Shown: piece by piece, positions 32,160 to 41,750 of the stretch | Numbering within the stretch: position 1 is the first letter of the stretch | How the letters are laid out: each line of letters starts with the position of its first letter | Source of the DNA: Porphyra umbilicalis | Lineage: Eukaryota > Rhodophyta > Bangiophyceae > Bangiales > Bangiaceae | Assembly (NCBI GenBank): GCA_002049455.2 | Contig: KV918854.1 | Span: 62,001-126,000 of the forward strand | DNA: 64,000 nt | Reading direction: 5' to 3' | Translations under genes and position numbers: made by a program | The notes under the pieces: generated by a model | What the model was told of the DNA's origin: nothing | The model's database searches: none | The model's input: the letters and a program-made list of their open reading frames with translations, nothing else

Positions 32160-33661
32160 CCTCCTTGCTTGTTGCCTCGGTGGTTCTTGTTTGCAGCAAA
32201 GCCCCATGGCCTCGTCATGCTTGTCGTGCTTGGTCTTGCCGAGGTCCTTCGTCGTCGGGTCCGCCGCCATGTCGTCCGTTGCACAATGCTCCAGTGTCAC
32301 CTTGTCCGTCGTGATGCCCTCGCGCACGAAGTGGTAGCGAATGTCGATGTGCTTAGTGCGCTTGTGCTCGACGGGGTTCTTGGAGAAGTCAATGCACCCG
32401 CTGTTGTCGACCTTGATGTTGATCGGCCCGCCCGAGATCGCTGTCCACAGCCCTTAAGTTGCCACGCTTTGAACGAGCTTGTTGAGCCAAACAGCTTCCT
32501 TGCTGGCCTCACATAGAGCCATGTACTCAGCTTCCATCGGGGACAGCGCCACCGTCTTCTGGAATTTAGAACCCCAGCTGACGGCTGCTCCGCCAAAGAT
32601 GGAGGTGAAGCTCGTCGTAGAACGTTGCGTCTCGTGGTCACCCGCCCAGTAGGAATCACTAAAGCCTTGTAGAACACAGGAAGAGTTCTTGTCAAAGAGC
32701 AGCCCTTTGTCCATCGAACCCTTGACGTACCGGAGAACGCGCTTGATCGCCGCCCCATGCTCCTTGCCGTAGCACGAGACAAACCGACTCAGCTTCCCGA
32801 TAGTGAAGGCGAGGTCAGGACGTGTCCCGACCATGAGGTACATAAGACTGCAGACGGCTTCGCTGTAGGGCAGCGCGTCGTCGCTCTCGTCGGCCTTGAC
32901 CAGCTGCAGGCCCACCTCCAGCGGCGTTCCGATCAGGTTGCACTTCGCCATCCCGAAAATCTCCAGCACTTGCCCCGCGCACTTGCCCTGCGACAGCTTG
33001 AGGGAGCCCAACGCCTTGTCACGCCTAATCTCCAGCCCGAGGATGACCTTCGCCTCGCCCAGGTCCTTCATCTCAAAACGCTTTTGCAGAGCGTCCGTAA
33101 TCTTGTAGATCACCGCCAGACTTGATGCCACCAAAAGAAGATCGTCGACGAATTGCTGATCCCCGAATTTTGTCCTGGTGGACAGAGACTGACTGGCGGG
33201 CCGACTTTCTCCAGCAATCAGATGCGCCCCTGTGACTGACTTGGTGCTCCTGATTGCTTACATGTGCCCATACAGCCAGGAAATCAACTTTAGCTCCTCT
33301 TCTTTTCTGCACTTCTGGTGAGGAGGCAGTAGAAAATTTCAAGGTCTCGCGTGGGCAGCTTGCTCCGTGCCAAGAAATGCGAATCAAGCGGCAACAAACA
33401 GTGAGTTCTGACTAATGCAAGGTCTCGGCTTCAAACGCGGGCCTTCAATTGGCTTCAATGCTTTCTTCCTGTCGTTTTCAACCAATAGAGTGCTCTTATT
33501 CAGAGTCAGTCCCTGTCTCTGTCCCGCAGGACAAAATTCCGGGATCAGCAATACACCAGTACGATGACGATTTCGCCGTCATCCAAAAGGAGGTAGAGGC
33601 ATGCATCCGAATCGATGTTATGGAACCCCTGTGACTTGAAGAAGTCGTCGAGCTTGGCGTA
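32160..33661 (-). pseudogene. copia-1 reverse transcriptase (end) and RNase H
   Basis: The sequence upstream of the inserted element ends in GEIVIVLV; downstream it resumes with VDDLLLVASS, the catalytic YVDD-type motif, then MKDLGEAKVILGLEI, YLMVGTRPDL and the RNase H motifs SDSYWAGD, MEAEYMALCEA, VDNSGCI and HKRTKHIDIRYHFVRE. All these are typical of copia pol ends. Interruptions are TAA 33662-33664, where the family usually has Trp, the 399-bp insertion, and TAA 32454-32456. The frame is otherwise intact through both, so decay is recent or slow relative to indel rate. Confidence 0.85.
33153..33551. mobile_element. 399-bp inverted-repeat element, copy 1
   Basis: Ends are TTGCTGATCCCCGAATTTTG and its near-perfect complement, with similarity for at least 35 bases including a GGACAGAGAC block. 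A second copy of 400 bp with the same ends and interior lies at 53975-54374. No coding capacity. It sits within the codon just before the VDD of the copia-1 reverse transcriptase. Deleting ATTGCTG...CAGCAAT keeps that frame and reads LVFVDD. A target duplication longer than one or two bases is not visible at either copy, so the superfamily is open. Confidence 0.85.
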
Positions 33662-33664
33662 TTA

Positions 33665-35235
33665 CATCTTGGGGGCTTGCTTCAGCCCATATAGCGCTGG
33701 GAGGAGACGACACACCTTGTCAGGATACGTCGGATCGACATAGCAGTCTGGCTGCTCCATGAAGACCTCCTCGTCAAGGTCGCCGTTGAGGAATGCCGTA
33801 TTGACGTCCATCTGGTGTAGCTCCCACCCGTTCGCCGCCGTCATCGCCAGGATGCATCGGATCGTTGTGAACTTGGCCACCGGCGCGAACGTCTCGTTGC
33901 AGTCGAGCCCCTTGATCTGCCGGTTCCCCATGAAACACAGGCGCGCCTTGGGCCGCGTTGTGTTGTTCCCGTTCTTGTCAACCGCGTTCTTGACCTTGTA
34001 CACCCACTTGCTCTTCACTACGCGTGGACTGGCCGAGCGATCCGTCAAGCGCCTAGTATTGTTCTTGCGGATGGCCTCCATCTCCTCATCCATGGCAATC
34101 TGCCACTTAGCCGATTCTTGCTCTTGAACGGCGCGCACGTACGCTGTGGGCGCCTCGTGAGCAACCAGGCTCACAGGGCGCCAGTACTCGACAGGGGGTC
34201 GCCGCGCTCTGCCGCTCCGACGCAGCGTGTCTTGAGAGCCGCCACTAACTTCATTGTCGTCCGCGGCCTTGTCAGATCCATCGTCTTGCTTGTCTTCCTT
34301 GTCGTCATTGTCAGCATCTACGTCTTTGCCGTCGCTTGCAGAGCGCAAACCCGTCTCGACTTCGACAACTTCGTCTCCGGGAAGTTCCTCCGCAACCTCT
34401 GCGACCTCGCTTACGTTCGTCTCGGCGAACACGACGCTTCGTGCCTTGACAACCTTGCCGTGGTCGAGGATGACCTCGTACGCCTTGCTGCCGTCTAGAT
34501 AGCCTAAGAAGACGCCCTTCGCCGTCTTGTCGCCAAACTTGCCATCGATGTGACTCTTGTGCAGCACCACCCAGCATGTCGACCCAAACACGTGCATGTG
34601 GCTTACGTTGGGCTTGTTCCCGAACCATAGCTCATGAGGGGTCTTGCCTACGAAAAGCGCACGGCTGGTGACGCGGTTCTTGATGTAGACCGCCGTCTTG
34701 ATGGCATCCGCCCAAAGATTCTGGTCGACGTCCTTGTGTCGCATCATGGTGCGAGCCATCTCCACGATAACCCGGTTGAGCCGCTTAGCAACCCCGTTCT
34801 GCTGCGGCGTGTCGGGCACGGTGGTCTGATGCGTCGTGCCGTTCTCATCGTGAAAGCCTTGAATGCGTTCGACACATACTCGCCGCAATTGTCGGAGCGT
34901 AGGATCTCGATCTTGGTTCCCGTGTGCAGCTGTGCCTTGGTCAGCCACTTCTTGTACTCAGAGCCCAGATCGCTCCTCTTCTGAAGGAAGACCACGTCTG
35001 TCCAGCGGGAGAAGTCGTCCGTGAAGATGCCAAAGAAGAGCGCACCGCCACGCGACGGCTCCGACATTGGCCCGCCCAGGTCCGAGTGCACAAACTGCAG
35101 GCGCTTGGTCACTAGACCTCCTCCGGCACTAGGCATAGGCATCACAGCCGCCTTCCCATACACGCACGGCTCGCAGACGTCATTGACCGCCATAGAAGAG
35201 CATTTGAGTCCATTAATGTCCTTGTTTTTGATCAT
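33665..35235 (-). pseudogene. copia-1 integrase and reverse transcriptase (start)
   Basis: The integrase starts with a Cys pair before KAAVMPMP and shows the first two catalytic aspartates in FVHSDLGGPM and LRSDNCGEYV. The third position, normally Glu in NGVAER, is Lys here (NGVAKRLNR), so the core is catalytically dead. A one-base frameshift lies between NAFKAF and HDENGTTHQT, near 34860. Reverse transcriptase begins with WQIAMDEEM, SKWVYKVK, FAPVAKFTTIR, MDVNTAFLNGDL and ends at YGLKQAPKM, before TAA 33662. Confidence 0.85.
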
Positions 35236-35238
35236 CCG

Positions 35239-36519
35239 CTAAACGCCAGCCACGTTGACGTGCCCAAGGCGCTCATGCCAGAGCTGAAGAGAGGCCACCG
35301 CAGCAATTTCCGACAGTGGGGCCATGTCCAGGTGGTAGAGCATACTCTTCCGCGTGCCGCACGCAGCGACCTTGTCGCTAATCTTGATGATCGTCTTACC
35401 GCGCTTGAATGACACTTCCACACCACGCTCCTCCATCATGCCGACCCACATGAGGTTGAAGCCCATAGTAGGAACATGAAGTACATTTTTCAACTTGATC
35501 TTCCGCGTCTTGCCGTGAAAGATGACATTGAGCACGACGGTTCCGACGCCCGCCGTGGCTACGGACCCCTTGTCCCCCATGGTGACGCTCCGTCCCGTGG
35601 TCGTATGGTAGTCGTCGAAGCACCCGCGCATGCAGCACATGTGTGCAGACGCCGCAGAATCGACAAGCCACGACTTGGAGATGTCACCGGTGTCAGCCGC
35701 ATTGGCAACGAGACAGATGGCGTCGTCGCTGTCGCTACCGTCATCACCCGCAATCGCGGCCACCTTGTCCTGTCTCTGCTTCTTCGCCTTCAGCTCTGGG
35801 CAATCATGAGCGATGTGCCCAAACTTGTGGCAGTAGTAGCACTTGATCTTGGAAAGGTCACCACGGCGGCCTTGACCTCGATAGTTGGCGCCGACGAGTG
35901 CCATGTCACCAATGCGCTTGATCGCCGGTGACTTGTCCGCCTGACGCCGCTCCTCTTGAAGCAAGCGGCTCTTGACAAAGTCGAGGCTTAGCTCGTCCTC
36001 GCCCTTGGCGTCAAGAGCCACCAGCAGGTCCTCATACTTTGACGTCAGCCCGTTGAGAAAGCTCATGGCGACATCCATCTCCGTCACCTCGCCGGCCATA
36101 GCCTTGAGGTTCTCGCCGAGGTTGCGCACGCGGTTGATATAGCCCAGCATGCCCTCGCCGACGTTCATCGCGACGGTGTAGAATTCGCGTCGCGCCTTCA
36201 TCTTGTTCATCAAACTCTTGCGCTGGAAGACGCGTTGCAGGGTCGACCACATTTCCGCCGTCGTCTTGCACCCCGACACGTGCTCGAGCTGCTCAGACCC
36301 AAGGGTGAGCCAGATGATGGCGCTCGCCTTCGTGTCTCGACGCTTCCACACCGCCAACTCGCGGTCCTCCGCGTCCGTCGGCTTGCCGTCTTCTTCAAGC
36401 ATGTCGTCCAGATCGCGCAGCGCCAGTATCATCTTGATCCGCTGGCGCCACTCGTGGAAGTTCGTCTCCGTCAACTTGTCAATATTGATGGCGCCCATTC
36501 CGGCAGCGCCACCGTCCAT
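35239..36519 (-). pseudogene. copia-1 gag and protease
   Basis: The ATG at 36519 starts a typical copia gag with INIDKLTETNFHEWRQR, EMWSTLQ and VAMSFLNGL, then the zinc knuckle CYYCHKFGHIAHDC (residues about 228-241). The protease motif is WLVDSAASAHMC: the family usually has DSGAS, and here Gly is Ala. Pre-integrase HERLGHVNVAGV follows and stops at TAG 35239-35241. The integrase continues in the same frame directly after that TAG, so a single codon change, most simply CAG to TAG, separates gag-protease from integrase. Confidence 0.85.
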
Positions 36520-36683
36520 GATGCCTGCTTGTCGTAGCGCTTCCCGATCTTGCCGAACCTTGCGCCTTGACCGTCACGTCCTTGAACCACCTTGCACTCG
36601 TCTTCTTCGCACTTGTCGCGACCGCCGCGACGCCGTCTGGCACACCTTTCCCTTGTCACAGCCCCGGCTCTGGGCCCATAACC

Positions 36684-36935
36684 TGTTGAAACGCAGAGGG
36701 GCTAGGGGATGGGGGACCACGGTGAAGTGGTTGAGTGGCTTGAGCTTGTGTGTATGTGTGCGAACGTGCTTTGTTGGTTGTCTCTCCAAAGCGCCCCTCT
36801 TCCCATCAAGGGCACTCCTCAAGTAGTCCAAGTCGGAGCACTCAAGCCCACCACGCAGCCCAAGCAGCTCGCCCGCGCACGCGCCCGCCCACACTCTAAA
36901 TCAAAACGCTCACCAAATCAAAGCATCAGGGATCA
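36684..36935 (-). repeat. 5' LTR of copia-1
   Basis: This is the right-hand copy of the direct repeat that starts TGTTGAAACGCAG. On the minus strand it ends ...CGTTTCAACA immediately before the primer-binding-site-like GGTTATGGGCCCAGAGC. The outer boundary is uncertain because similarity to the left copy fades near 36930. Confidence 0.75.
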
Positions 36936-37059
36936 AAGCAAAGCCCACGCAAATCAAAGCATCAGAAGCGCAAGAACAAAAAATGTGAAATCGCAAAACT
37001 TTCACGCAAAATCGCACGGGTACAAATGTCGAATGCACCAGCGGTCGCCAAACCGCGAG

Positions 37060-37165
37060 GAAGTCGCATGGGTAGCCTAGTGGGAAGTAGGCACCCACTC
37101 TCATTAGGCGTGACCATCGGGTCGCGTCCGGGAGTCGGGGGTTCGGACCCTGTCAATACCTGGTT
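37060..37165 (+). other. tRNA-like promoter boxes, possible SINE
   Basis: TAGCCTAGTGG at about 37073 resembles an RNA polymerase III A box, and GGTTCGGACCC at 37140 resembles a B box. The 67-base spacing is long for a tRNA, and no cloverleaf can be drawn with a paired acceptor. It lies between copia-1 and the truncated end of copia-2, a place where a tRNA-derived SINE could have inserted. Confidence 0.25.
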
Positions 37166-37204
37166 TCGTGAATTTTGCTTTTTACAGCAGGAGGGTTTCC
37201 AGCG

Positions 37205-38984
37205 GCGTTGAGCATGACGTTCCAACATATTTCGGCACTCCCATGTCGCGCAGAGTGAAGGTCCTGGTCAACACTTGCTTACACATGTCGACCGTCTTGT
37301 CCGAGGCTCCGGCCACCAGCAGCTCGTCCACGTACTCGAGGACAAAGACCAAAATCCCTCCAAAGGTCCCGAAGGACAGACACGGGTCAGCATCAATGGC
37401 CCGCATCCCAGTCGCCCGCAACACTGCGGTCAGCTTTTTGTACCATGCGCGTGACGCGTGCTTGAGGCCGTACAGCGCCTTGAGTAGGCGGCACACCTGG
37501 CACCACCCGCCGCGCTCGTACCCCGTCGGCTCGCGGGCGCATACCTCCTCCTCCACGTCGCCGTTGAGTAAAGCAGTCTCCACATCCAGCTGGCGCAGCG
37601 CCCAACCGTCGCCGGCCGCCGCGGCCAATACCGCTCGCAAGGTGGCGTGGCGCGCGACTGGCGCCCATACCTGCTGTAGTCGACAAGGTAGACCTGAGTG
37701 TCGCCCCGTGCGATGTAGTGCGCCTTGTGGCGACTCACGGCGCCGTCGGCGCCGCGCTTCCGCTCGCGCAACATCTGTGTGCCCGTGACCTTGGCCGCCG
37801 GAGGCAGGTTCACTAGCTCCCAGGTGCCATTCCGCCACAGGGAGTCGACGTCCGCCTCTACGGCCATGTTGACCTTCACCCAGTCCGGCTCCCGCCGGGC
37901 CTGGTGGATGAGCATCTTGTAGGTTTTAACCGGCACCGACGCGTACGCCTCTCCCGCGCTGACAGCCGAGTCGGCGCGGGCTGTTGACATCGGGCGCAAC
38001 CGCAGAGACCGCACACTACTTCGGGAGGGAAGTGACCCCCCCGGCTCCGCGCCGCCCGTGGGCGCGACCGTACATCCGCAGCCGGCCGAGAGCTCGGCGG
38101 AATCCGGCCCGCCGTCTGACTCGGGCTCGTCGCTCCCGCTCGGCTGTTGGCACAGCCGCCGCGCCGCGTCCATGGCGTCCTGAATCACGTTTGAGGGAAT
38201 GGGGTCGAGGGGGTTGACAGTGCTTGCCCCGGCGCCCGTCTGGGTCGTCGAGGGCCGCCCGTGGTCCGCCCCGTTCTCCGCCCCAAAGTCCGCGTCCTCC
38301 ACCCCGGATGGACCGCTGAGTTGGGAAGGAACGTAAGAGTTGAGCATGCTTCCTGCCACCCCATCGCGGCTCGCGGCGACCATCCGTCCGCCAATTCGCT
38401 TCGGGACCCCGAAGCTTCTCGTTGAACCGCACGTCGCGGCTCAGGACGATCCGCCCGTCGAGGAGCACCTTGTATCTCTTGGTGTCCTCGCCATAGCCCA
38501 TGAACGTGCCCACTTCGGCCTCATCACCCATCTTTCGGCGCACTTGGTGGGGCACAAGGGCCCACACGCGGCACCCAAACGCCTTCAGGTATCCAACGTC
38601 CGGCTTCTCGCCAAAGAACAGCTCAAATGGCGTCCCCGTCTCGCCGCGCAATGGAGTGCGGTTGGCTACGTAAGTGTCCGTCAGCGTGTCCTGTCCCTAC
38701 CACTTGCGTGGCAGGTTACTGTCCACCAGGACAGCAGTCACGCGCTGGCGCAGTGTGCAGTTGTATCGCTCGGCGACGCCGTTCTGCTCCGGCGTGTAGC
38801 GCTTCGTGGTCTTGATCACGATGCCCTTGTCCAAGCGCCACTGGTCGAACATCTTCGCAGTGTTTTCCTTGCCGCCATCGCCCCGCACAACCTTGGCCTT
38901 GCGGTCCATCTGGGCCTTCCACCGGTTGATCACGTCCATGACCTTGTCCGTCGCCTGGCCTTTGCTCTTAACGGGAACGACCAC
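37205..38984 (-). pseudogene. copia-2 integrase and partial reverse transcriptase
   Basis: The first part carries the second and third catalytic integrase residues (VVRGDGGKEN and YTPEQNGVAERYN). TAG 38697-38699 follows PRKW, a place where the family commonly has a second Trp. FGEKPDVGYLKAFG follows in frame. Frameshifts occur near 38390 and 37690. Reverse transcriptase shows RQLDVETALLNGDV and LYGLKHASRAWY, and the active site reads YVDELLV, where YVDD is expected. Sequence ends shortly after LRDMGVPKY. Confidence 0.8.
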
Positions 38985-38987
38985 CTC

Positions 38988-40570
38988 TTACTTTGACTTG
39001 TGGTCGACAATGATCACCTCGACCCGGTCACCGCTCGGAGTTATGATCGACATCGGCTTCCCGACGTCGGTGTGGACGAGGTCGAGCGTCCTGTTCACGA
39101 CCATGTCCGACGTCTCGAAAGACAGCCGTGTCATCTTTCGGAGGATGCAGGGCTCGCACCCTGCGGTATCCAGATTGCGCAGCTCCGCCGCCGTCACCTC
39201 CATGCCGGTCACGCCCTCCGGCACCGTCGCCAGCGTGCCGCCGCTGCCGTGCGCAAAACGCTGGTGCCACGTCCGGGCCGATGCCGCTACCGCCGCGACG
39301 CCCGCCCGGCCGCCCTTCTCACTGAGCACGTATATTTGTGCGCTCTGCTGCCCGTCCACGAGCAAATCAGAGCGGTCGTTCACGCCCATCCCATCGGCGC
39401 GAAACGTCCCCTGGTACCCGAGCTTGGTAGCGACGCGCACAGAGAAGAGCGACACGGCCAGCGCAGGCACCACCAGCACGTCATTCAACGTCAGGACCAC
39501 GACTTTGGCGCCGGCCATTCCCTGAATCGCGCCCGTCCCCATCTTGGTCGCCACTCGTTTACCACCGTCGGCGTGCGCAATGTGCACGGGTTCACAAGGC
39601 CCCAGGCTTGTCAGCACAGTGTCCTCGCCCATCATGTGGTGCGAGGCACCGCTGTCGACAATCCAGCGACGCGCGCCGCCAAAGTTCCCAGGTCTTCCTT
39701 CAGCACGGAAGGCTGACGTGACGAAGGCCTTCGTGGCTGGACCGGGCACAGCCATTTCCCTTGCATCCGCAGGGAGAGTACGAGCGAGCATAGCGACAGT
39801 GCGCTTCTTGCCATTGTGCTTACGCCCCTTGTACCACTCGCGGGAGTTGCGTTTGATGTGCCCCGGCCTATTGTACTTGAAGCACAAGCGCTTCCGGGCG
39901 CCCCAGCGCCCCCCACCGTCCGTCGCCGCCATGGCCGCGCCAGACGTTTCCCTGCATGTGCCGGCCTCCAGTCGCATCTCCGAATCTGCCGCACGGAGCT
40001 CCTCCAGCGCGAGCGCAACCACCATGGCGCGCAGCGGCGCGATGATCGTCCCACGCAGCTTGAGCTCGGGCCCAAGCTCATGCAGCAGCGCGGTCAGGTG
40101 CTTACAGTCCGCGACATCGACGCCCAGCACTCCCAGATTTCAACCGATCAGCTTGCTGCGGTTGAAGTATTGAACCACGTTCTCGGTCCCCTTGCTGCGC
40201 ACTTGGTTCAGCTCCGTCCGCAAGATCATCTCCCGTGCGGGTCCCTGCGAGCGGAACTCCGCCGCCAGCGTCTCCCACCGCTCGCGCACCGTCTTGCAGG
40301 CGTGAAGAGAGGCGTAATGATTCTTCCGGATGTTGTGCATAATCAACGACCGGGCCATCTCGTCCTTCTGCCAGGCCGCCTTGTCCGTGCTGGCCGGGGT
40401 GCCCCCCCAGTCGGCCGTTGCCGACGAAAAGCTCGCACCGCTTTCAAGCGGGTTGATGGCGCTCCAGCACCGCTTGGACCTCATGACGGATTCCATCTCT
40501 GTAGCCCAGGAGAGGTAGTTGTCATCGTCGAGCTTGGATACCCGGGAAACCCCATCCCCGCCGCGCCGCA
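38988..40570 (-). pseudogene. copia-2 gag, protease and start of integrase
   Basis: Gag begins near 40550 (SKLDDDNYLSWATEMES); the true start codon is unclear because the frame is open far upstream into unrelated Arg-rich sequence. TGA at 40140-40142 interrupts gag. The zinc knuckle reads CFKYNRPGHIKRNS: the second and last Cys are Tyr and Ser. The protease WIVDSGASHHMM is intact. Pre-integrase WHQRFAHGS and the first integrase aspartate in DLVHTDVGKPM follow, then TAA 38988-38990. All these lie in one frame, so the damage is substitutions only. Confidence 0.8.
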
Positions 40571-40918
40571 CCGCGGCGCGCTTGTCGCCGCGCCTGCACG
40601 CGGCGCGTCCCTTAGGCCGCACCCGCCACTCACCCGCGCGCCGCAGCCCCAGCCGCCTTTCCACGCGGCCTGCCCCCCGCGTGCCACTGCATTGCTCATG
40701 CAGTGTCACGCGGGGCTCCGCCGCACCTAAGCCGAAGCGGCAGTCGTGGCGGGCATAGAGGCCCCCGCGTGGGGTGTGGCCGGCCACAGGCCGGGCGCCT
40801 CGTCCCCGCCTTGCGTGTGGCCGCTGTCCGGCCCTGGCGCCAACAGGCTCGGGCATCTGAAACTGAGCAGCCAGGCCTGACCGGGGGATCGTCGCTGCAC
40901 GTCGCAGGCCAACAGAAT

Positions 40919-41018
40919 GCCGAACAGAATCGCTGTTGGGCAACAGCCGAACAGAAGGCCATCTGTTGGGGCCGCCTGTTCGCGAACCGTCGCCGACCAG
41001 GACGCGATTCTGTTCGGC
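40919..41018. repeat. Perfect 15-bp inverted repeat, 70 bp apart
   Basis: GCCGAACAGAATCGC at 40919-40933 and its complement at 41004-41018 are identical. The space between contains further CGAACAGAA and CTGTTGGGGC blocks. A related arrangement (GCCGAACAGAAT, then CTCTGTTGGGGCTGCC) occurs at 52919-52955, next to a perfect 10-bp hairpin at 52899-52922 (GGCGTCTGTT, loop CGGA). Both may be ends of one element family. Confidence 0.7.
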
Positions 41019-41567
41019 GCCGCTGTTGGTCTGCTTCGTGTGCCGCTTCCTCCTCTGCCACAAAATGGCTCGTGTGGTGACTCTTATTATGATGATTGGG
41101 GGTGTTCTGAAAGCGTCAGCCTGTTTCAGGCTTCAAAGAGAGGATGTGGTCCAGCCCGTCATGGACTGCCATGCGCGGAAGTGCCACATCGTCGCTAGGT
41201 ACTGTCAAATACGACTGAGCCAGCCCTGTCCTTACTAGGGAAGGTACATGTCATGCCACGTAGCGACCTGTCATGACATTTCCTGTGTTACGCCCCACGG
41301 GGTCGATTTCGTCGATTTCATGACACAGGAGATGTCGTGGCATGTCACCACGTGTCAGACCCCCCCCCCCGATCCTGCACCTAAAAACGTATGCTGAGAA
41401 TGCGACCAAGCGCGCACCGTATGAGGAGGGTCCGTGATCTGCACCAAGTCCTCAAAATCGACTCCTGCGGGTTCAAAATCGCACTGTCGCGAGGTCGTTC
41501 GCAACAAGCGGATTCTGTGCCAGCCAAATTCATATTCAAAGGTGGGCTACTATGTCACAGCAGCAGC

Positions 41568-41662
41568 GACACGGTGACACCGTGTCGAGACACCTGATAT
41601 GAATCGATGGACAGGGAAGTGTCACCTCGACACCGTGCCAACACTAGTCAGGACTCCTGACT
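41568..41662. repeat. Two perfect short palindromes
   Basis: 41568-41586 is GACACGGTG, A, CACCGTGTC, a 9-bp stem with a single central base. 41646-41662 is AGTCAGGA, C, TCCTGACT, an 8-bp stem with a single central base. Between them GACACCGTG and GTGTCACC blocks repeat the first motif. Confidence 0.75.
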
Positions 41663-41694
41663 GTTAGCTCGTTGGAGAAGGGTTGGTGCAATCC

Positions 41695-41750
41695 AGCCGA
41701 GGTGACAAGGCTGTACTTGTGAGGATGGCCAAAACTAAAATGTGTGCGCA
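41695..41750 (+). repeat. Dispersed repeat, copy C
   Basis: It has the block order AGCCGAGG, GGCTGTACTTGT, GAGGATGGCCAAAACT and a TG-rich tail, as in copies A and B, with a small deletion in the hairpin loop region. A partial fourth copy with ATGGCCAAAACTGTGTGTG is at 42317. Confidence 0.6.

Larger units (their letters stand above)
31740..36935 (-). mobile_element. Ty1/copia LTR retrotransposon (copia-1), decayed
   Basis: Direct repeats beginning TGTTGAAACGCAG flank the element: the left copy starts at 31740 and the right copy at 36684. On the minus strand the order is gag, zinc knuckle, protease, integrase, reverse transcriptase, RNase H, which defines Ty1/copia. Just inside the 5' LTR the minus strand reads GGTTATGGGCCCAGAGC, in the usual position of the tRNA primer-binding site. 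Decay: in-frame stops (TAG 35239, TAA 33662, TAA 32454), one frameshift near 34860, Glu-to-Lys at the third integrase residue, and an inserted 399-bp element at 33153-33551. The two LTRs differ clearly, so the insertion is old. It landed inside a mariner remnant. Confidence 0.9.
37200..41063 (-). mobile_element. Second Ty1/copia element (copia-2), truncated
   Basis: On the minus strand gag, protease, integrase and part of reverse transcriptase follow in copia order. The element breaks off near 37200, soon after the YVD motif, so the rest of reverse transcriptase, RNase H and the 3' LTR are absent. A 5' LTR is not recognised; a 15-bp inverted repeat at 40919-41018 lies in the region where it would be expected. 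Its proteins are clearly different from copia-1, so the two are separate families rather than a duplication. Confidence 0.85.

Noticed and set aside
37060-37165. A complete tRNA gene
   Set aside because: The A and B boxes are 67 bases apart and no cloverleaf forms. Kept only as a weak SINE suggestion.
40600-41063. Long N-terminus of copia-2 gag
   Set aside because: The frame is open, but the translation is Arg-rich without gag motifs; the gag signature starts near 40550.
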